A stretch of 64,000 bases of DNA, from assembly GCA_000756795.1 (NCBI GenBank), contig CCSI01000001.1:806001-870000 (forward strand). The letters run 5' to 3'. Below are positions 52,187 through 63,991 of the stretch, piece after piece. How positions within the stretch are numbered: position 1 is the stretch's first letter; every line of letters starts with the position of its first letter. This DNA comes from Qipengyuania vulgaris (GTDB taxonomy: Bacteria; Pseudomonadota; Alphaproteobacteria; Sphingomonadales; Sphingomonadaceae). Position numbers and translations under genes: made by a program. Under the pieces are notes generated by a model. The model saw only the letters and a program-made list of their open reading frames with translations. It was not told where the DNA came from and did no database searches.

Positions 52187-53626
52187 ATGGATTCGATCGA
52201 ACAGATTCTCGACAAGCTACAGACAGTTTACGATGCCGCGACCGCGCGCCTGCGCGACGATGTCATCGCCTTCGGCCGGAACCGTGAAATTCCGCCCGCC
52301 GAACGCCGCAAGGACGGCAGCTATGCCTATCCCGAATTGCGCATCCTCTTCCGCGGTGGCGAGTTGCCGGAAGGTGCAAGCCGCGCCTTCGGCCGCCTCA
52401 ACACGCCGGGCCTCTATGCGACGACAGTGACCAAGCCGAGCCTGTTCCGCGAGTACCTTCGCGAGCAGATCGAACTGATCGAGAGCAATTACGAAGTCGA
52501 GGTCGAAGTCGGTTCCTCGCGCCAGGAAATCCCCTTCCCCTATGTTCTCGACGGACAGGCTGGCGCGGAGCTGGCGGGCATCGATCCCAACGAGATTGCC
52601 CGCCACTTCCCTTCGACCGACCTCGCCGACATCGGCGACGAACTGGCCGACGGTATCGAACTCGACAATCCGAACGATCCAATCCCGCTGTCGCTTTTCG
52701 ACGGACTGCGCACCGACTTCAGCCTTGCGCGCCTCGCCCACTACACGGGCACTGATGTCCAGCACTTCCAACGCTTCATCCTGTTTACGAACTATCACCG
52801 CTATGTCGATGAATTCGTTGACTGGGCAGGCTCGCAGCTGGGCAAGAACGGCTATACCGCGCTGGCGGGTGCCGGCGGGTTGATGCTGACCGAGCAGACC
52901 GACAACGCCCGCGCGCAGCTGTCCGACACGGCATGGCGCCGCCACCAGATGCCTGCCTACCACCTCGTTGGCGAAGGCCGCGGAGGCATCACGCTGGTCA
53001 ACATCGGCGTCGGCCCCTCCAACGCCAAGACCATTTGCGACCACCTCGCGGTGCTGCGCCCCGAAGCATGGCTGATGATCGGCCACTGCGGCGGCTTGCG
53101 CCCGAGCCAGAAGATCGGCGATTACGTCCTCGCCCACGCCTACCTGCGCGACGATCATGTGCTCGACCCGGTCCTCCCGCCCGAAATCCCTCTCCCCGCC
53201 ATCGCCGAGGTCCAGCAAGCCCTCGCGGGCGCGGCAGAGCATGTCTCGGGCGAGCACGGCAGCGACCTCAAGAAGCGCATGCGTACCGGCACCGTGGTCA
53301 CTACCGACGACCGCAACTGGGAACTGCGTTACACCCAGTCGGCGCGCCGCCTGTCGCTTTCACGCGCTGTCGGCATCGACATGGAAAGCGCCACCATCGC
53401 CGCGCAGGGATACCGCTTCCGCGTACCCTACGGCACGCTCCTATGCGTCTCGGACAAGCCGCTTCACGGCGAAATCAAGCTGCCGGGCCAGGCGAACAAG
53501 TTCTATGAGGAAGCCATCGCGGCCCATTTGCAGATCGGCGTGACAGCCTGCGACTTGCTGCGGCAGGAAGGCCCAAAACTGCACAGCCGCAAGCTGCGCG
53601 CTTTCAACGAGCCGCCATTCAGGTAG
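52187..53626 (+). CDS. amn: AMP nucleosidase
   Basis: 479 aa, the usual length. The N-terminal regulatory domain (about residues 1-170) precedes a nucleoside-phosphorylase-like C-terminal domain with VNIGVGPSNAKTICDHLAVLRP, MIGHCGGLRPSQKIGDYVLAHAY and the catalytic-site AVGIDMESATIAAQGY. It hydrolyses AMP to adenine and ribose 5-phosphate in the cytoplasm. It stands alone downstream of the rplI terminator. It is chromosomal and should not be confused with the island's phosphorylase. Confidence 0.93.
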   Translation: MDSIEQILDKLQTVYDAATARLRDDVIAFGRNREIPPAERRKDGSYAYPELRILFRGGELPEGASRAFGRLNTPGLYATTVTKPSLFREYLREQIELIESNYEVEVEVGSSRQEIPFPYVLDGQAGAELAGIDPNEIARHFPSTDLADIGDELADGIELDNPNDPIPLSLFDGLRTDFSLARLAHYTGTDVQHFQRFILFTNYHRYVDEFVDWAGSQLGKNGYTALAGAGGLMLTEQTDNARAQLSDTAWRRHQMPAYHLVGEGRGGITLVNIGVGPSNAKTICDHLAVLRPEAWLMIGHCGGLRPSQKIGDYVLAHAYLRDDHVLDPVLPPEIPLPAIAEVQQALAGAAEHVSGEHGSDLKKRMRTGTVVTTDDRNWELRYTQSARRLSLSRAVGIDMESATIAAQGYRFRVPYGTLLCVSDKPLHGEIKLPGQANKFYEEAIAAHLQIGVTACDLLRQEGPKLHSRKLRAFNEPPFR

Positions 53627-53640
53627 GGGTCTATTAAAAT

Positions 53641-54066
53641 ATGATGCAACTCGACCCGGCCTATCTCTCCGCCATTGCCACGCAGATCGCGACGATGAGC
53701 AGCGTGCTCGGCGGATTCGCGATTACCTTCTTCGTCACCCTGCTAGTTCTGACGGAGGTCTCGCGGCCCGCCCGCGCTGCAATCGCAGCCTCTGCGATAG
53801 CTGCGGTTCTCTTTATCGCGTCTGTTGGGGCAAGCGTCGACATCATCATATCGTCGCATCCAGCTGCACCGGCGTCTGTTGCCCAGAAGGACATAGATTA
53901 CGCCCGCATGGTGTCGGTGCTTTCTTTTACCGGCGCCATATTTGCACTGTCCGGCGCAATCGGCATTTCGGGTTGGATCCGTTCTCGGGCAATCGGAATA
54001 ATCACAAGTCTTTCAGCTACCAGCGGCTTGCTACTTTTCGTCTCGACGCTGATGATCTCACGATAA
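53641..54066 (+). CDS. small four-TM membrane protein, unknown function
   Basis: 141 aa with four hydrophobic stretches (about residues 18-40, 42-65, 85-110, 115-138). The polar part is limited to short loops. No family was recognised. It follows amn by 14 nt and is convergent with rimK. Confidence 0.5.
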   Translation: MMQLDPAYLSAIATQIATMSSVLGGFAITFFVTLLVLTEVSRPARAAIAASAIAAVLFIASVGASVDIIISSHPAAPASVAQKDIDYARMVSVLSFTGAIFALSGAIGISGWIRSRAIGIITSLSATSGLLLFVSTLMISR

Positions 54067-54088
54067 TCGACGAAGGAAAGGCGCCCGA

Positions 54089-54994
54089 CTAGCCCTTCCC
54101 CTTCGTCTTGGTCTTCCCTACCTTCGCGTTGGCCGCCATGTAGTCGATAATCATTCCGGCGATGTCCTTGCCGGTCGCATTCTCGATGCCTTCGAGGCCG
54201 GGCGAGGAGTTTACCTCCATGATGACCGGGCCGTGATTGGACCGCAGCATGTCGACGCCGCAGACGTTGAGGCCCATGTGCTTGGCAGCGCGGACGGCAG
54301 TAGAGCGTTCTTCCGGCGTTATCTTTATGAGCTGCGCACTGCCTCCGCGGTGGAGGTTGCTGCGAAAATCATCCGGTGCGCCGGTACGTTTCATCGCCGC
54401 GACGACCTTCCCGCCGACAACCAGCGCACGGATGTCCGTGCCGCCTGCCTCCTTGATGAACTCCTGCACGAGGATATTCACATTGGCCCCGCGGAAGGCC
54501 TCGATGACCGACTTGGCCGATGACATAGTCTCTGCAAGCACGACGCCGATGCCCTGCGTCCCCTCGAGAAGCTTGATGACCACCGGCGGCCCCTTCACCG
54601 CCTTGATGATTTCCTCGGCCTGCTTGGGATCGTTGGCATAGGCGGTCAGAGGCAGGCCGAGGCCATGCTTGGCGAGGATCTGCATGCTGCGTAGCTTGTC
54701 GCGGCTTCGGCCGATCGCGACGCTCTCATTCAACGGCCAACAGCCGCGCATTTCGAACTGGCGAAGGATGGAAAGACCGTAATTGGTAATGGATGCGCCG
54801 ATACGCGGGATGACGGCGTCATAGCCAACGCAGGGTTCGCCATTGTAGTAAACCTCTGGCCGGTGGCTGGCGATGTGCACCGTGCAGCGCGTCGTGTTGA
54901 GGATATCCAGCTCGTGTCCGCGCTGTTCCGCCGCCTCCACCAATCGCTTGTGCGAATAAAGGTTCGGATTGCGGGCGAGCATTGCGATTTTCAT
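54089..54994 (-). CDS. rimK: RimK-family ATP-grasp ligase (S6-L-glutamate ligase)
   Basis: 301 aa ATP-grasp enzyme. The N-domain [28 protein letters not shown] is RimK-type. ATP-grasp motifs are [30 protein letters not shown] and the metal-binding [13 protein letters not shown]. In E. coli it adds glutamate to the S6 C-terminus. The partner zinc protease overlaps it by 4 nt. The C-terminus ends in a Lys/Gly tail. Confidence 0.9.
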   Translation of the reverse strand: MKIAMLARNPNLYSHKRLVEAAEQRGHELDILNTTRCTVHIASHRPEVYYNGEPCVGYDAVIPRIGASITNYGLSILRQFEMRGCWPLNESVAIGRSRDKLRSMQILAKHGLGLPLTAYANDPKQAEEIIKAVKGPPVVIKLLEGTQGIGVVLAETMSSAKSVIEAFRGANVNILVQEFIKEAGGTDIRALVVGGKVVAAMKRTGAPDDFRSNLHRGGSAQLIKITPEERSTAVRAAKHMGLNVCGVDMLRSNHGPVIMEVNSSPGLEGIENATGKDIAGMIIDYMAANAKVGKTKTKGKG

Positions 54995-55452
54995 GGTTTG
55001 TGGCCTTTCTGGACCTTCATTTCCGGCGTTTGCAGCCAGGAATAACCCGAGTCCACGACGAACCGGCGACGCAGCGAGGAGCGACCGATAAGCATGGGGA
55101 ATTTCATGTCTGCGCGGTTGGCGAGGCTGATTTCCGCGCGGAATTCGACGTCACCCAGCCTTAGCGGCGTCTTGATCACATAGCGGTACTGCGTCTCGCC
55201 ATTCGAGCTGGTGATGCCGCGCACATCGACATGAACCGCCTCGCACACCTGGCGCACATGTTGCTGTTCGAAATCGACGGCGAAGCGGACCATTTTCTGG
55301 CCGTCACGCTCGAACTCGTCGAGCACCACACCATGCAGCGAGGAGGTACGCGCACCGGTGTCGATTTTCGCCGGCACGCTATGCAGGCCGAGATCCGGCA
55401 AATGAACCAGTTCACGCCATCCAACTGCGGGCAAGAGTTCATGCTTGGTCAT
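54991..55452 (-). CDS. RimK-associated ATP-dependent zinc protease (DUF785/RimB-like)
   Basis: 153 aa retropepsin-like fold. The motif [15 protein letters not shown] holds the catalytic Asp, and [21 protein letters not shown] the conserved C-terminal segment. Members pair with RimK and are thought to act in glutamate removal or processing of the tag. The stop overlaps rimK, so the two are co-expressed, and the preceding beta-propeller gene overlaps its start by 4 nt. Confidence 0.83.
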   Translation of the reverse strand: MTKHELLPAVGWRELVHLPDLGLHSVPAKIDTGARTSSLHGVVLDEFERDGQKMVRFAVDFEQQHVRQVCEAVHVDVRGITSSNGETQYRYVIKTPLRLGDVEFRAEISLANRADMKFPMLIGRSSLRRRFVVDSGYSWLQTPEMKVQKGHKP

Positions 55453-56455
55453 TCGATTATCGCAATCCCGTCACCGCCGCCGTCTCCGGGAAGACGGCGT
55501 AGCACCTCGCCGCTGGCGAAATCCACTTCGGCGATAGTGTTGGCCATTGTCTCTGCAACATAGATGCGGCTGCCGTCGGGCGAGAAGAGAATCGTGACCT
55601 GTATGCGTTCTTCTGCCTGTTGCGGGCCCGAGACTGCAATCTGGCGTACGACCTCACCTGTCGCGGTATCGATTACACTCAAGCCACCATCCTGCAGGTC
55701 GGAAGTAACCGCAAAGTCGCCCTGCGGCCTCACGACGATACGCAAGGGGAAGCGACCAGTCTCGGCGCTCTTGCGTACCTCGAGCGTCATCGGGTCGAGC
55801 GCGAAGGCGCGGTTCGATCCCCTTGCCGAAACCCACAAGGTCCCGCCATCGGGCGAAAGCGCGATGCCTTCCGGCTCTTCACCAACTTCGACCGAGACAG
55901 GCGGGCTTGGCGCCTTGAGATCAATTCTCGTGACCGTCCTCGAGCCGAGGTCGGTCGTCCATGCGTGTAAGCCATAGGGCGAGACTGCCAGCATATGCGT
56001 GCCGCGCTTGCCGCTCTGAAACTCTACAGCATCGGCTTCCCCTAAGGGATCCTTGACCCAGAAAATCGACTCGCGGCCCTCGGCTGTAGCGTAGAGATCG
56101 CCCTTCGGATGCCACACGATGCCGTGAGGACGGGCGTTCTCGCCTAGGTCGATGCTCTTGACCTTTGCGAGCGTATCGGTGCGGAAAATGTCCACCGTCT
56201 GCCCGCCGTAGCAAGCCAGCGCGACATGCTTGTCGTCAGGCGAAGTCGCCAGCTCATGCGGGTTGGCACAGCTATCCACGCGCAGCACTTCCTCGCCAGT
56301 CGACAGGTCGACCTTGGCCAGCGTGTTGCCGAACTTGCCCGCCACAAACAGCGCGCCCGACACCGCCGGGTCGCTTGCCGCCGTCGTCGGTGCCTGTTCG
56401 GTTACAGGCGCGCAGGCGGCGGCCAGCAATGCCGGGACGAGCGCGAGGCGGATAG

Positions 56456-56462
<7 letters not shown>
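55449..56462 (-). CDS. YncE-like beta-propeller lipoprotein
   Basis: 337 aa. The signal ends in LLAAAC, a lipobox. The mature protein has repeated SPDG or SPDD blades (ATSPDDKHVALAC, ALSPDGGTLWVS, LFSPDGSRIYVAET), typical of a seven-bladed lactonase/YncE propeller. The GTG at 56462 overlaps the upstream M2 peptidase by 7 nt. An ATG at 56498 would give 12 more residues and is also possible. The role is unknown; envelope binding is likely. Confidence 0.7.
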
Positions 56463-58309
<1,847 letters not shown>

Positions 58310-58379
58310 GGATAGCCTCTCCAAGTGTTTTCAATTGGTTTTTCGTTGCGTGCCCGATTGCACCTGCGCCCAAACTTAA

Positions 58380-59135
58380 TCAAGCAGGATTGCCGAGCCA
58401 GTCCGCCATCGCCTGCCCGAGGTCGGGCTTGGTCACGCTGCCCATATGCGTGCCGGGCACTTCGACGAATGTCGCATCGGGGATAAGGCCCGCCAGTTCC
58501 TCTGCCGAGCCATTGTCGCGGTCCTCGTCGCCGCAGACGACCAGCGTGGGCATGGTGACATTGAACAGCATGGCAAGGTCGAGGTCGGGCATGGTGTCGA
58601 GCAGCAGGCGCGCCGCGGTCCGGTTTACCCCCTGCGATTTCAGGAATTGCATCGAGAAGTAGGCCGGATCGCCGCGCGGGATGTTCTCGAATTCATCGAT
58701 GACGCGTTTAAAGAAAGCGCTGCGCTTGGCCCATTCGCCAAGCCCCGCCGTCCCCATGCCGCCGACGATGAGCCGCGCAGGCTCCAGCACGCCATGCGCT
58801 ACCGCGTGGAGCGAAGTCCGCGCACCGAGCGAGAAACCGCCGAGGTCGTAATCATCGAGCGCCAGATGCTCCACAAGCGCCGCTACATCGCGCACGAGCA
58901 CGTTTTGCGGGTAAGCCTCGGGCTCTTCGGGTGCCTCGCTTTCGCCATGGACGCGAAAGTCGAGCATCAGGACTTCATAGCCCTGCTCGGCAAGAAGCTG
59001 GGCGTGCCCCCACTTGATCCAGTTCATCTCCGCGCTGGAGAAAAGACCGTGGAGCAAAACCAGCGGCCTGCCCTCGCCTGCCCGGTGAAGCGCAAGGCGC
59101 GTGCCGTCGAAACTTTCGAAAGTTTCCATTCTCAT
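58380..59135 (-). CDS. alpha/beta-fold hydrolase
   Basis: 251 aa. The oxyanion region LVLLHGLFSS, the nucleophile elbow GGFSLGARTS, the Asp in VVCGDEDRDNG and the His in VPGTHMGSVTK make an intact triad. The substrate cannot be told. The start at 59135 overlaps the isomerase stop as ATGA, so the two genes are coupled and probably cotranscribed. Confidence 0.8.
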   Translation of the reverse strand: MRMETFESFDGTRLALHRAGEGRPLVLLHGLFSSAEMNWIKWGHAQLLAEQGYEVLMLDFRVHGESEAPEEPEAYPQNVLVRDVAALVEHLALDDYDLGGFSLGARTSLHAVAHGVLEPARLIVGGMGTAGLGEWAKRSAFFKRVIDEFENIPRGDPAYFSMQFLKSQGVNRTAARLLLDTMPDLDLAMLFNVTMPTLVVCGDEDRDNGSAEELAGLIPDATFVEVPGTHMGSVTKPDLGQAMADWLGNPA

Positions 59136-59779
59136 CGTTTCGCCAGTCCCTTTTGCTCCATGCGCCATTTGGCCATCTCGATCCGGTCCTGACCGAAGAA
59201 GGGTTCGCCATCGAAGACCAGGGTCGGCACGCCCCAGTGGCCGGCCTTTTCGAGTGCATCCTGGTTTGCGGCGATATCCGCGTCGAGCGCCTCGCCCTCG
59301 CTCTGGACCTCGGCGATGATTTCCTCAACGCCCAGACCTGCTGCTTCGATAGCGCGTTCGAGGTGACCGCCTTCGTGCCAGCCTTCCTGCCCGCCCCAGA
59401 TCATGCGCCCGGCCTCTGCGGCGAAAACCAATCCAGCACCGCGGCGCGCGGCGGCCTGCCCCATGCGGGTGACGCGGCGGATGTAGGGCTGGTCCTCGGC
59501 AATCTCGCGGGTCGCCATGTCCTGGATGATAGGGTCCGGTCGCGGCGCACCAAAAGGGATGCCGTGGAACTCGGCCACGCGCAGCATGTCGCGCATGGTG
59601 TAGCCAATCCAGTTGGGGTGGTTACGCTCGAAGAAGTCCGGCTGGCGGATGGCGAGCGGATAGACCGGGCGCAGGCCGATGGAGAGGTCGTATTCCTCCG
59701 TCATGGCGCGATAGCGGCCGATGGAAAGGTAACTGTAGGGCGAGCGGAAGCTGAAATATAGCTCTGCGGTCAGGGTCAT
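59132..59779 (-). CDS. DsbA-fold 2-hydroxychromene-2-carboxylate isomerase-like protein
   Basis: 215 aa. The N-terminal ELYFSFRSPYSYL, with Ser instead of a CxxC pair, is typical of the HCCA isomerase/GST-kappa group, as is the C-terminal GHWGVPTLVFDGEPFFGQDRI. It uses glutathione in the model enzymes. A role in aromatic degradation or a broader GST-like role is possible. It overlaps the hydrolase gene by 4 nt. Confidence 0.8.
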   Translation of the reverse strand: MTLTAELYFSFRSPYSYLSIGRYRAMTEEYDLSIGLRPVYPLAIRQPDFFERNHPNWIGYTMRDMLRVAEFHGIPFGAPRPDPIIQDMATREIAEDQPYIRRVTRMGQAAARRGAGLVFAAEAGRMIWGGQEGWHEGGHLERAIEAAGLGVEEIIAEVQSEGEALDADIAANQDALEKAGHWGVPTLVFDGEPFFGQDRIEMAKWRMEQKGLAKR

Positions 59780-59805
59780 GCCCGCCCTTATACAGTCGCG
59801 CCGCC

Positions 59806-60369
59806 TTAGCGGAAGAAGCAGTTCATCCCCGCATGAAGCGAGCTGATTTTCCCGTCCTCACTGAAGCCGCCAATCGTGCCGTAATCGGCGGTAGTATATT
59901 CGAACTCGCCGTTGAGGGTAGAGTCGATGTCGCGCACCTGCCGCTCATCTTTGAGCATCGCCAGCGTCGTCGTGCCCGGCTGGACACCGTCGCTGGTGGC
60001 TACATCGGTGCCTTCGCCGAGGTTCCAGCCGACGAGTTTCCCGTTCTGGAAAGCCAGCTGAAGTGGGCCATAGCTGCTGAACTGCATGGGCCCTGCGCCG
60101 CACTCGCCGTTCTCGCCCAGCTCCGGCTCGTTGCCGTAAGCCTGAGAAATGGCGCTATCGACCTCCTCGCGCGCTGTGCCGAAGCGCATGACCGGCTGGC
60201 CGACCGCTCCCGCACCATTGGCATCGACGACCAGAACGGTGTCGTCGAGCCGCTGGACCAGGGGTGAATTGGCCTCGGGCTCCGGAGCGGTTTCTTGCGA
60301 AGTTTCGTTTCCGCTCCCGCAGGCAGCGAGCGCGAAAGGAAGGGCGAGCAGCAGGGTCTTTTTTATCAT
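59806..60369 (-). CDS. lipoprotein of unknown function
   Basis: 187 aa. The signal ends in FALAAC, a lipobox. The mature part has an acidic linker, then a compact domain containing FGTAREEVDSAISQAYG and ECGAGPMQFSSYGPLQLAFQNGKLVGW. Three cysteines other than the lipid Cys are present. No family was recognised. Its start overlaps the asd stop by 4 nt. Confidence 0.6.
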   Translation of the reverse strand: MIKKTLLLALPFALAACGSGNETSQETAPEPEANSPLVQRLDDTVLVVDANGAGAVGQPVMRFGTAREEVDSAISQAYGNEPELGENGECGAGPMQFSSYGPLQLAFQNGKLVGWNLGEGTDVATSDGVQPGTTTLAMLKDERQVRDIDSTLNGEFEYTTADYGTIGGFSEDGKISSLHAGMNCFFR

Positions 60370-61391
60370 CCCTTCTTAAGGCACTCGCGCCCGAGGAGTT
60401 CCGCGATCTGTACTGCGTTGAGCGCCGCGCCTTTGCGAAGGTTATCCGAGACGCACCACAGCGCAATGCCATTGTCGACCGTCGGGTCGTCGCGCACGCG
60501 GCTGATGTAGGTGGCGCTGTCGCCCGCGCTTTCGACCGGAGTGACGTATCCCTCGTCTTCGCGCTTATCGATCAGCATGATGCCGGGAGCTTCGCGCAGG
60601 ATGTCCTGCGCTTGCTCGGCCGAAAGCTCGTTCTCGAACTCGATGTTCACGCTTTCCGAATGGCCCACGAAGACCGGAACGCGCACGCAAGTGGCGTTGA
60701 GTTTGATCTTGGAATCAAGGATCTTCTTGGTCTCGACCACCATCTTCCACTCTTCCTTGGTCGAGCCGTCGTCCATGAAGACATCGATGTGCGGGATGAC
60801 GTTGAAGGCGATCTGCTTGGTGAATTTCACCGGCTCGACCGGGTCGCCGACGAAAATCGCGCGGCTCTGCTGGAACAGCTCGTCCATGCCAGCCTTGCCT
60901 GCGCCCGAAACCGACTGGTAGGTCGAAACGACCACGCGCTTGATGGTGGCCGCATCGTGTAGCGGCTTCAGCGCCACGACCAGCTGCGCGGTCGAGCAGT
61001 TGGGGTTCGCGATGATGTTGCGCTTCTTGTATTCGTGGATCGCGTCCGGGTTCACCTCGGGCACGATCAGCGGCACGTCGGGGTCCATGCGGTAGAGCGA
61101 GCTGTTGTCGATGACGACGCAACCAGCCGCAGCAGCCTTGGGCGCATATTCCTTCGCCGGGCCGCTACCCGCAGCGAAAAGGGCAATATCCCAGCCCGAC
61201 CAGTCGAAATGCTCGATATTCTTGCACTTGAGCATCTTGCCCGTGTCGCCGAATTCGACCTCGGTGCCGTGCGAACGGCTGCTGGCTACTGCCGCAACTT
61301 CGTCACAGGGGAACTCGCGCTCGGCGAGGACCTGCATCATTTCGCGCCCGACATTCCCGGTCGCACCGACCACGGCTACACGATAACCCAA
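60366..61391 (-). CDS. asd: aspartate-semialdehyde dehydrogenase
   Basis: 341 aa. The NADP motif VVGATGNVGREMM opens the protein and Cys132 in NPNCSTAQ is the nucleophile. Further matches are SVSGAGKAGMDEL, RVPVFVGHSESVNIEF and RVRDDPTVDNGIALW. It reduces aspartyl phosphate to the semialdehyde for lysine, diaminopimelate, threonine and methionine synthesis. The stop overlaps the lipoprotein gene by 4 nt. Confidence 0.95.
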   Translation of the reverse strand: MGYRVAVVGATGNVGREMMQVLAEREFPCDEVAAVASSRSHGTEVEFGDTGKMLKCKNIEHFDWSGWDIALFAAGSGPAKEYAPKAAAAGCVVIDNSSLYRMDPDVPLIVPEVNPDAIHEYKKRNIIANPNCSTAQLVVALKPLHDAATIKRVVVSTYQSVSGAGKAGMDELFQQSRAIFVGDPVEPVKFTKQIAFNVIPHIDVFMDDGSTKEEWKMVVETKKILDSKIKLNATCVRVPVFVGHSESVNIEFENELSAEQAQDILREAPGIMLIDKREDEGYVTPVESAGDSATYISRVRDDPTVDNGIALWCVSDNLRKGAALNAVQIAELLGRECLKKG

Positions 61392-61478
61392 TTCAACGTC
61401 TCCAATATGCTTTGCGCCGCCGAGATAGCGACGCTGCGCGCATAAGCAATGCCAGTCCGCCTTGAGGCGCGTGAAGCC

Positions 61479-63728
61479 TCACTCGGGCGGGGTAATCCCG
61501 TGATGCTCGAGGAAGCGGAAGACGGTGTTATAGCGGTGCGGCGAAATCTGCTCGCCCGAGACGCGGTGCGTGTAGCCGGGATAGAGCATCATCTGGAACG
61601 GGACGTTGGCTTCCTGCATCGCGGAGATGATTTCTGTGGCGTTCTCGAACACCACATTGTCGTCCGCCATGCCGTGGATGAGCAGCAGCGGATCGGTGAT
61701 CTTGGTGGCATTCGGGATGGCTGAAGCCGTCTCATAAGCCACTGCATCGTCCTGGGGCGTGCCCATGTAGCGTTCGGTGTAGTGGGTGTCGTAAAGCTCC
61801 CACCGCGTCACCGGCGCGCCCGAGATGCCGGCGGCGTAGAGGCCGGGGTCGGCCTGCAACTGCTTCAGCGTCATGTAGCCGCCATAGGACCAGCCATCGA
61901 TGGCAATCTTGTCCGCATCGACGAAATCGAGCGTCTTGAGGTACTCGGCACCCGCTTTCTGGTCGCGCACTTCGACCCCGCCCATGGCGCGGTAGATCGG
62001 CTGTTCGAAGGCGACCCCGCGATTGGCGCTGCCGCGGTTGTCGAGCGCGAACCAGATGTAGCCCTTGTCGACGATCGCCTGACGCAGCGCGCCGTTCCAG
62101 CCCTTGTTGACGATCTGCGGACCCGGCCCGCTGTAGTGGTAGTAGTATACCGGGTACTTCTTGCCTGGCTCCATTTTGGGCGTGACCATCTCCCAATAGA
62201 GCGGCGTGCCGTCCTCGGCCGGAATAGTGCCATATTGCGTCGGGCGATGGCTGGCGAGGAAGGGCGCGTAGGGATGGTCTGCATCCAGCGCATTCTCCTC
62301 GATCCACGCGAGCCGCTTCCCGGTCGCATCGGCGATGTAGCTTTGCGGCGGCGTATCGTCGTTCGAGCGGCTGATGAGCAGCGTCTGGCCCTTGCCGTCC
62401 ATGCTGGCCGAGTAAGTATAGCCAAGCTCGGTCAAGCGCGTGATTTTGCCGGGATTGGCAAGGTCCACCGAGTAGACATGCTGTTCGAGCACACTGTCCT
62501 TTGTGCCGGTAAAGAACACGCGGCCCGCCTGCTGGTCTACACCGACCAGCTTGGTGACGACCCACTCGCCGCTGGTCAGCCGAGTCCAACCTGTCTTGCC
62601 CGCCTCATCAAGCAGGTAGAGGTGACCAAATCCATCACGCTCTGACCACCAGATGAGATTGCCGTTATCCAGCCACTTGTAGTCGCTGCCGAGGTTGATC
62701 CAGTAATCCTCGACCGCCGCGTTCTCGGTGAAGAATACCTGGTTTTCGCCCGTTGCGGGATCGACGCGCAAGATGTCCATCACCGTCTGCTCGCGGTTCT
62801 GGCGGGTGACGTAGAGGTCCTTGCCCGCCCAGTCGACGCGGGCGAGGTAGATGTCTGGATTATCGCCGAGGTTCACCTTCACGCGGTTCTGGCCATCCGG
62901 GTCCATCACATAGAGTTCGACCACGGCATTATCGCTGCCCGCCACCGGATAGCGCTGGTCGAAAACCTTGGTCCCGGTCGCCCCGATCGCCGCGCGAGTG
63001 ACAATGCCGACGCCGCTTTCATCGAAGCGTTCGACGGCGATGCGGTTCTCGTCCGGGCTCCACCAATAGCCGTCGATGCGCGCCATTTCCTCCTGCGCGA
63101 CGAATTCGGCCTCGCCCCAGCGGATGTCTGCACCTTCCTTCGGCGTGATCGGCGCCGCCTTGCCCATGACCTCGCCGACCCACAGCTGGCGGTCGCGCAC
63201 GAAGCTGATGTAATTGCCGTGCGGGCTCAGCGCTGGGTTGAGCTCGCTTTCCTCGGTATCGGTGACCTGCACCACCTGCCCGTCGAGGCTGGCGAGGTAG
63301 AGGTCGCCGTCTAGCGGCACGAGGATGGCCTTGCCGTTCGAGGTCCACTCGTAACTGATGATGCCGGATAGATTGCCGACGCGCGCACGTTCGCGCTGCA
63401 TCTTTTCGTCTTCGGACAATTCGCGGCCCGAGCCAACCTTCTCGCTGTCGACCAGCATCGACCATTCACCCGTCTCGCGGTCGAAGGCCCAGAGGTCGTA
63501 GCGCGCAAGGTCGTCCTCGCGATTGCGGAGGACGGTGAGATAACGGCCATCGGGCGAAAGCTTGGCCTGCCGCGGGCTCGGCCCGTCGAGGCTGGGAGAG
63601 GCGAAGACCCGCTCGAAAGTGAGGTCCATGGCGGCTTTCTCCTGCGATGTGGCGTGGTGGTCGGCAAGAGCCGGAACGGTAAGGCACGTGCCCAATGCGA
63701 GGGCGACGGCGAGGTTGAGCGACTTCAT
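61479..63728 (-). CDS. S9-family prolyl-oligopeptidase (dipeptidyl peptidase IV-like), secreted
   Basis: 749 aa. A signal peptide (cleavage after ALA) precedes a DPP-IV-type beta-propeller (about residues 40-480). The catalytic hydrolase domain has the Ser in DGWSYGGYMT, the Asp in LLIHGMADDNV and the His in YPGYTHRVSG. The paired Glu (AEFVAQEEMARIDG) needed for N-terminal dipeptide recognition is present, supporting dipeptidyl peptidase activity. The ATG at 63728 was chosen because the signal starts there; the frame extends 21 codons further. Confidence 0.9.
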   Translation of the reverse strand: MKSLNLAVALALGTCLTVPALADHHATSQEKAAMDLTFERVFASPSLDGPSPRQAKLSPDGRYLTVLRNREDDLARYDLWAFDRETGEWSMLVDSEKVGSGRELSEDEKMQRERARVGNLSGIISYEWTSNGKAILVPLDGDLYLASLDGQVVQVTDTEESELNPALSPHGNYISFVRDRQLWVGEVMGKAAPITPKEGADIRWGEAEFVAQEEMARIDGYWWSPDENRIAVERFDESGVGIVTRAAIGATGTKVFDQRYPVAGSDNAVVELYVMDPDGQNRVKVNLGDNPDIYLARVDWAGKDLYVTRQNREQTVMDILRVDPATGENQVFFTENAAVEDYWINLGSDYKWLDNGNLIWWSERDGFGHLYLLDEAGKTGWTRLTSGEWVVTKLVGVDQQAGRVFFTGTKDSVLEQHVYSVDLANPGKITRLTELGYTYSASMDGKGQTLLISRSNDDTPPQSYIADATGKRLAWIEENALDADHPYAPFLASHRPTQYGTIPAEDGTPLYWEMVTPKMEPGKKYPVYYYHYSGPGPQIVNKGWNGALRQAIVDKGYIWFALDNRGSANRGVAFEQPIYRAMGGVEVRDQKAGAEYLKTLDFVDADKIAIDGWSYGGYMTLKQLQADPGLYAAGISGAPVTRWELYDTHYTERYMGTPQDDAVAYETASAIPNATKITDPLLLIHGMADDNVVFENATEIISAMQEANVPFQMMLYPGYTHRVSGEQISPHRYNTVFRFLEHHGITPPE

Positions 63729-63961
63729 GTTCTCTCCCGGAATCAATCGCCAAGCGTCCTCGCAAGGGCGCGAGACGAAAGCAAGCGCCACCGGCGCAGC
63801 ACAGGTTTTTATGCTTAAATTCGAGTTAAGCGCGTCTCCTTAAATTCTCTTAAGGTGGCGCTGTCAGAACATGGCTTGTCACCGGGCAGCCACTCCGGCT
63901 CACAGGCTCCCGGTGTCATCAAGACCGGGCCAATTTCGGCTCATCATGATCCCCACGTGAC

Positions 63962-63991
63962 AAGGGCGGCTTCTTCAGGGAAGCCGCCCTT
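63962..63991 (+). terminator. strong rightward hairpin, probable terminator or attenuator
   Basis: AAGGGCGGCTTC (63962-63973) pairs with GAAGCCGCCCTT (63980-63991) around a 6-nt loop. On the plus strand it is followed by a T-rich stretch (ATTTCTTTC), while the other strand has no T-run. No gene ends to its left on the plus strand, so it may end a small RNA or a leader transcript arising at about 63.8 kb. Confidence 0.65.
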
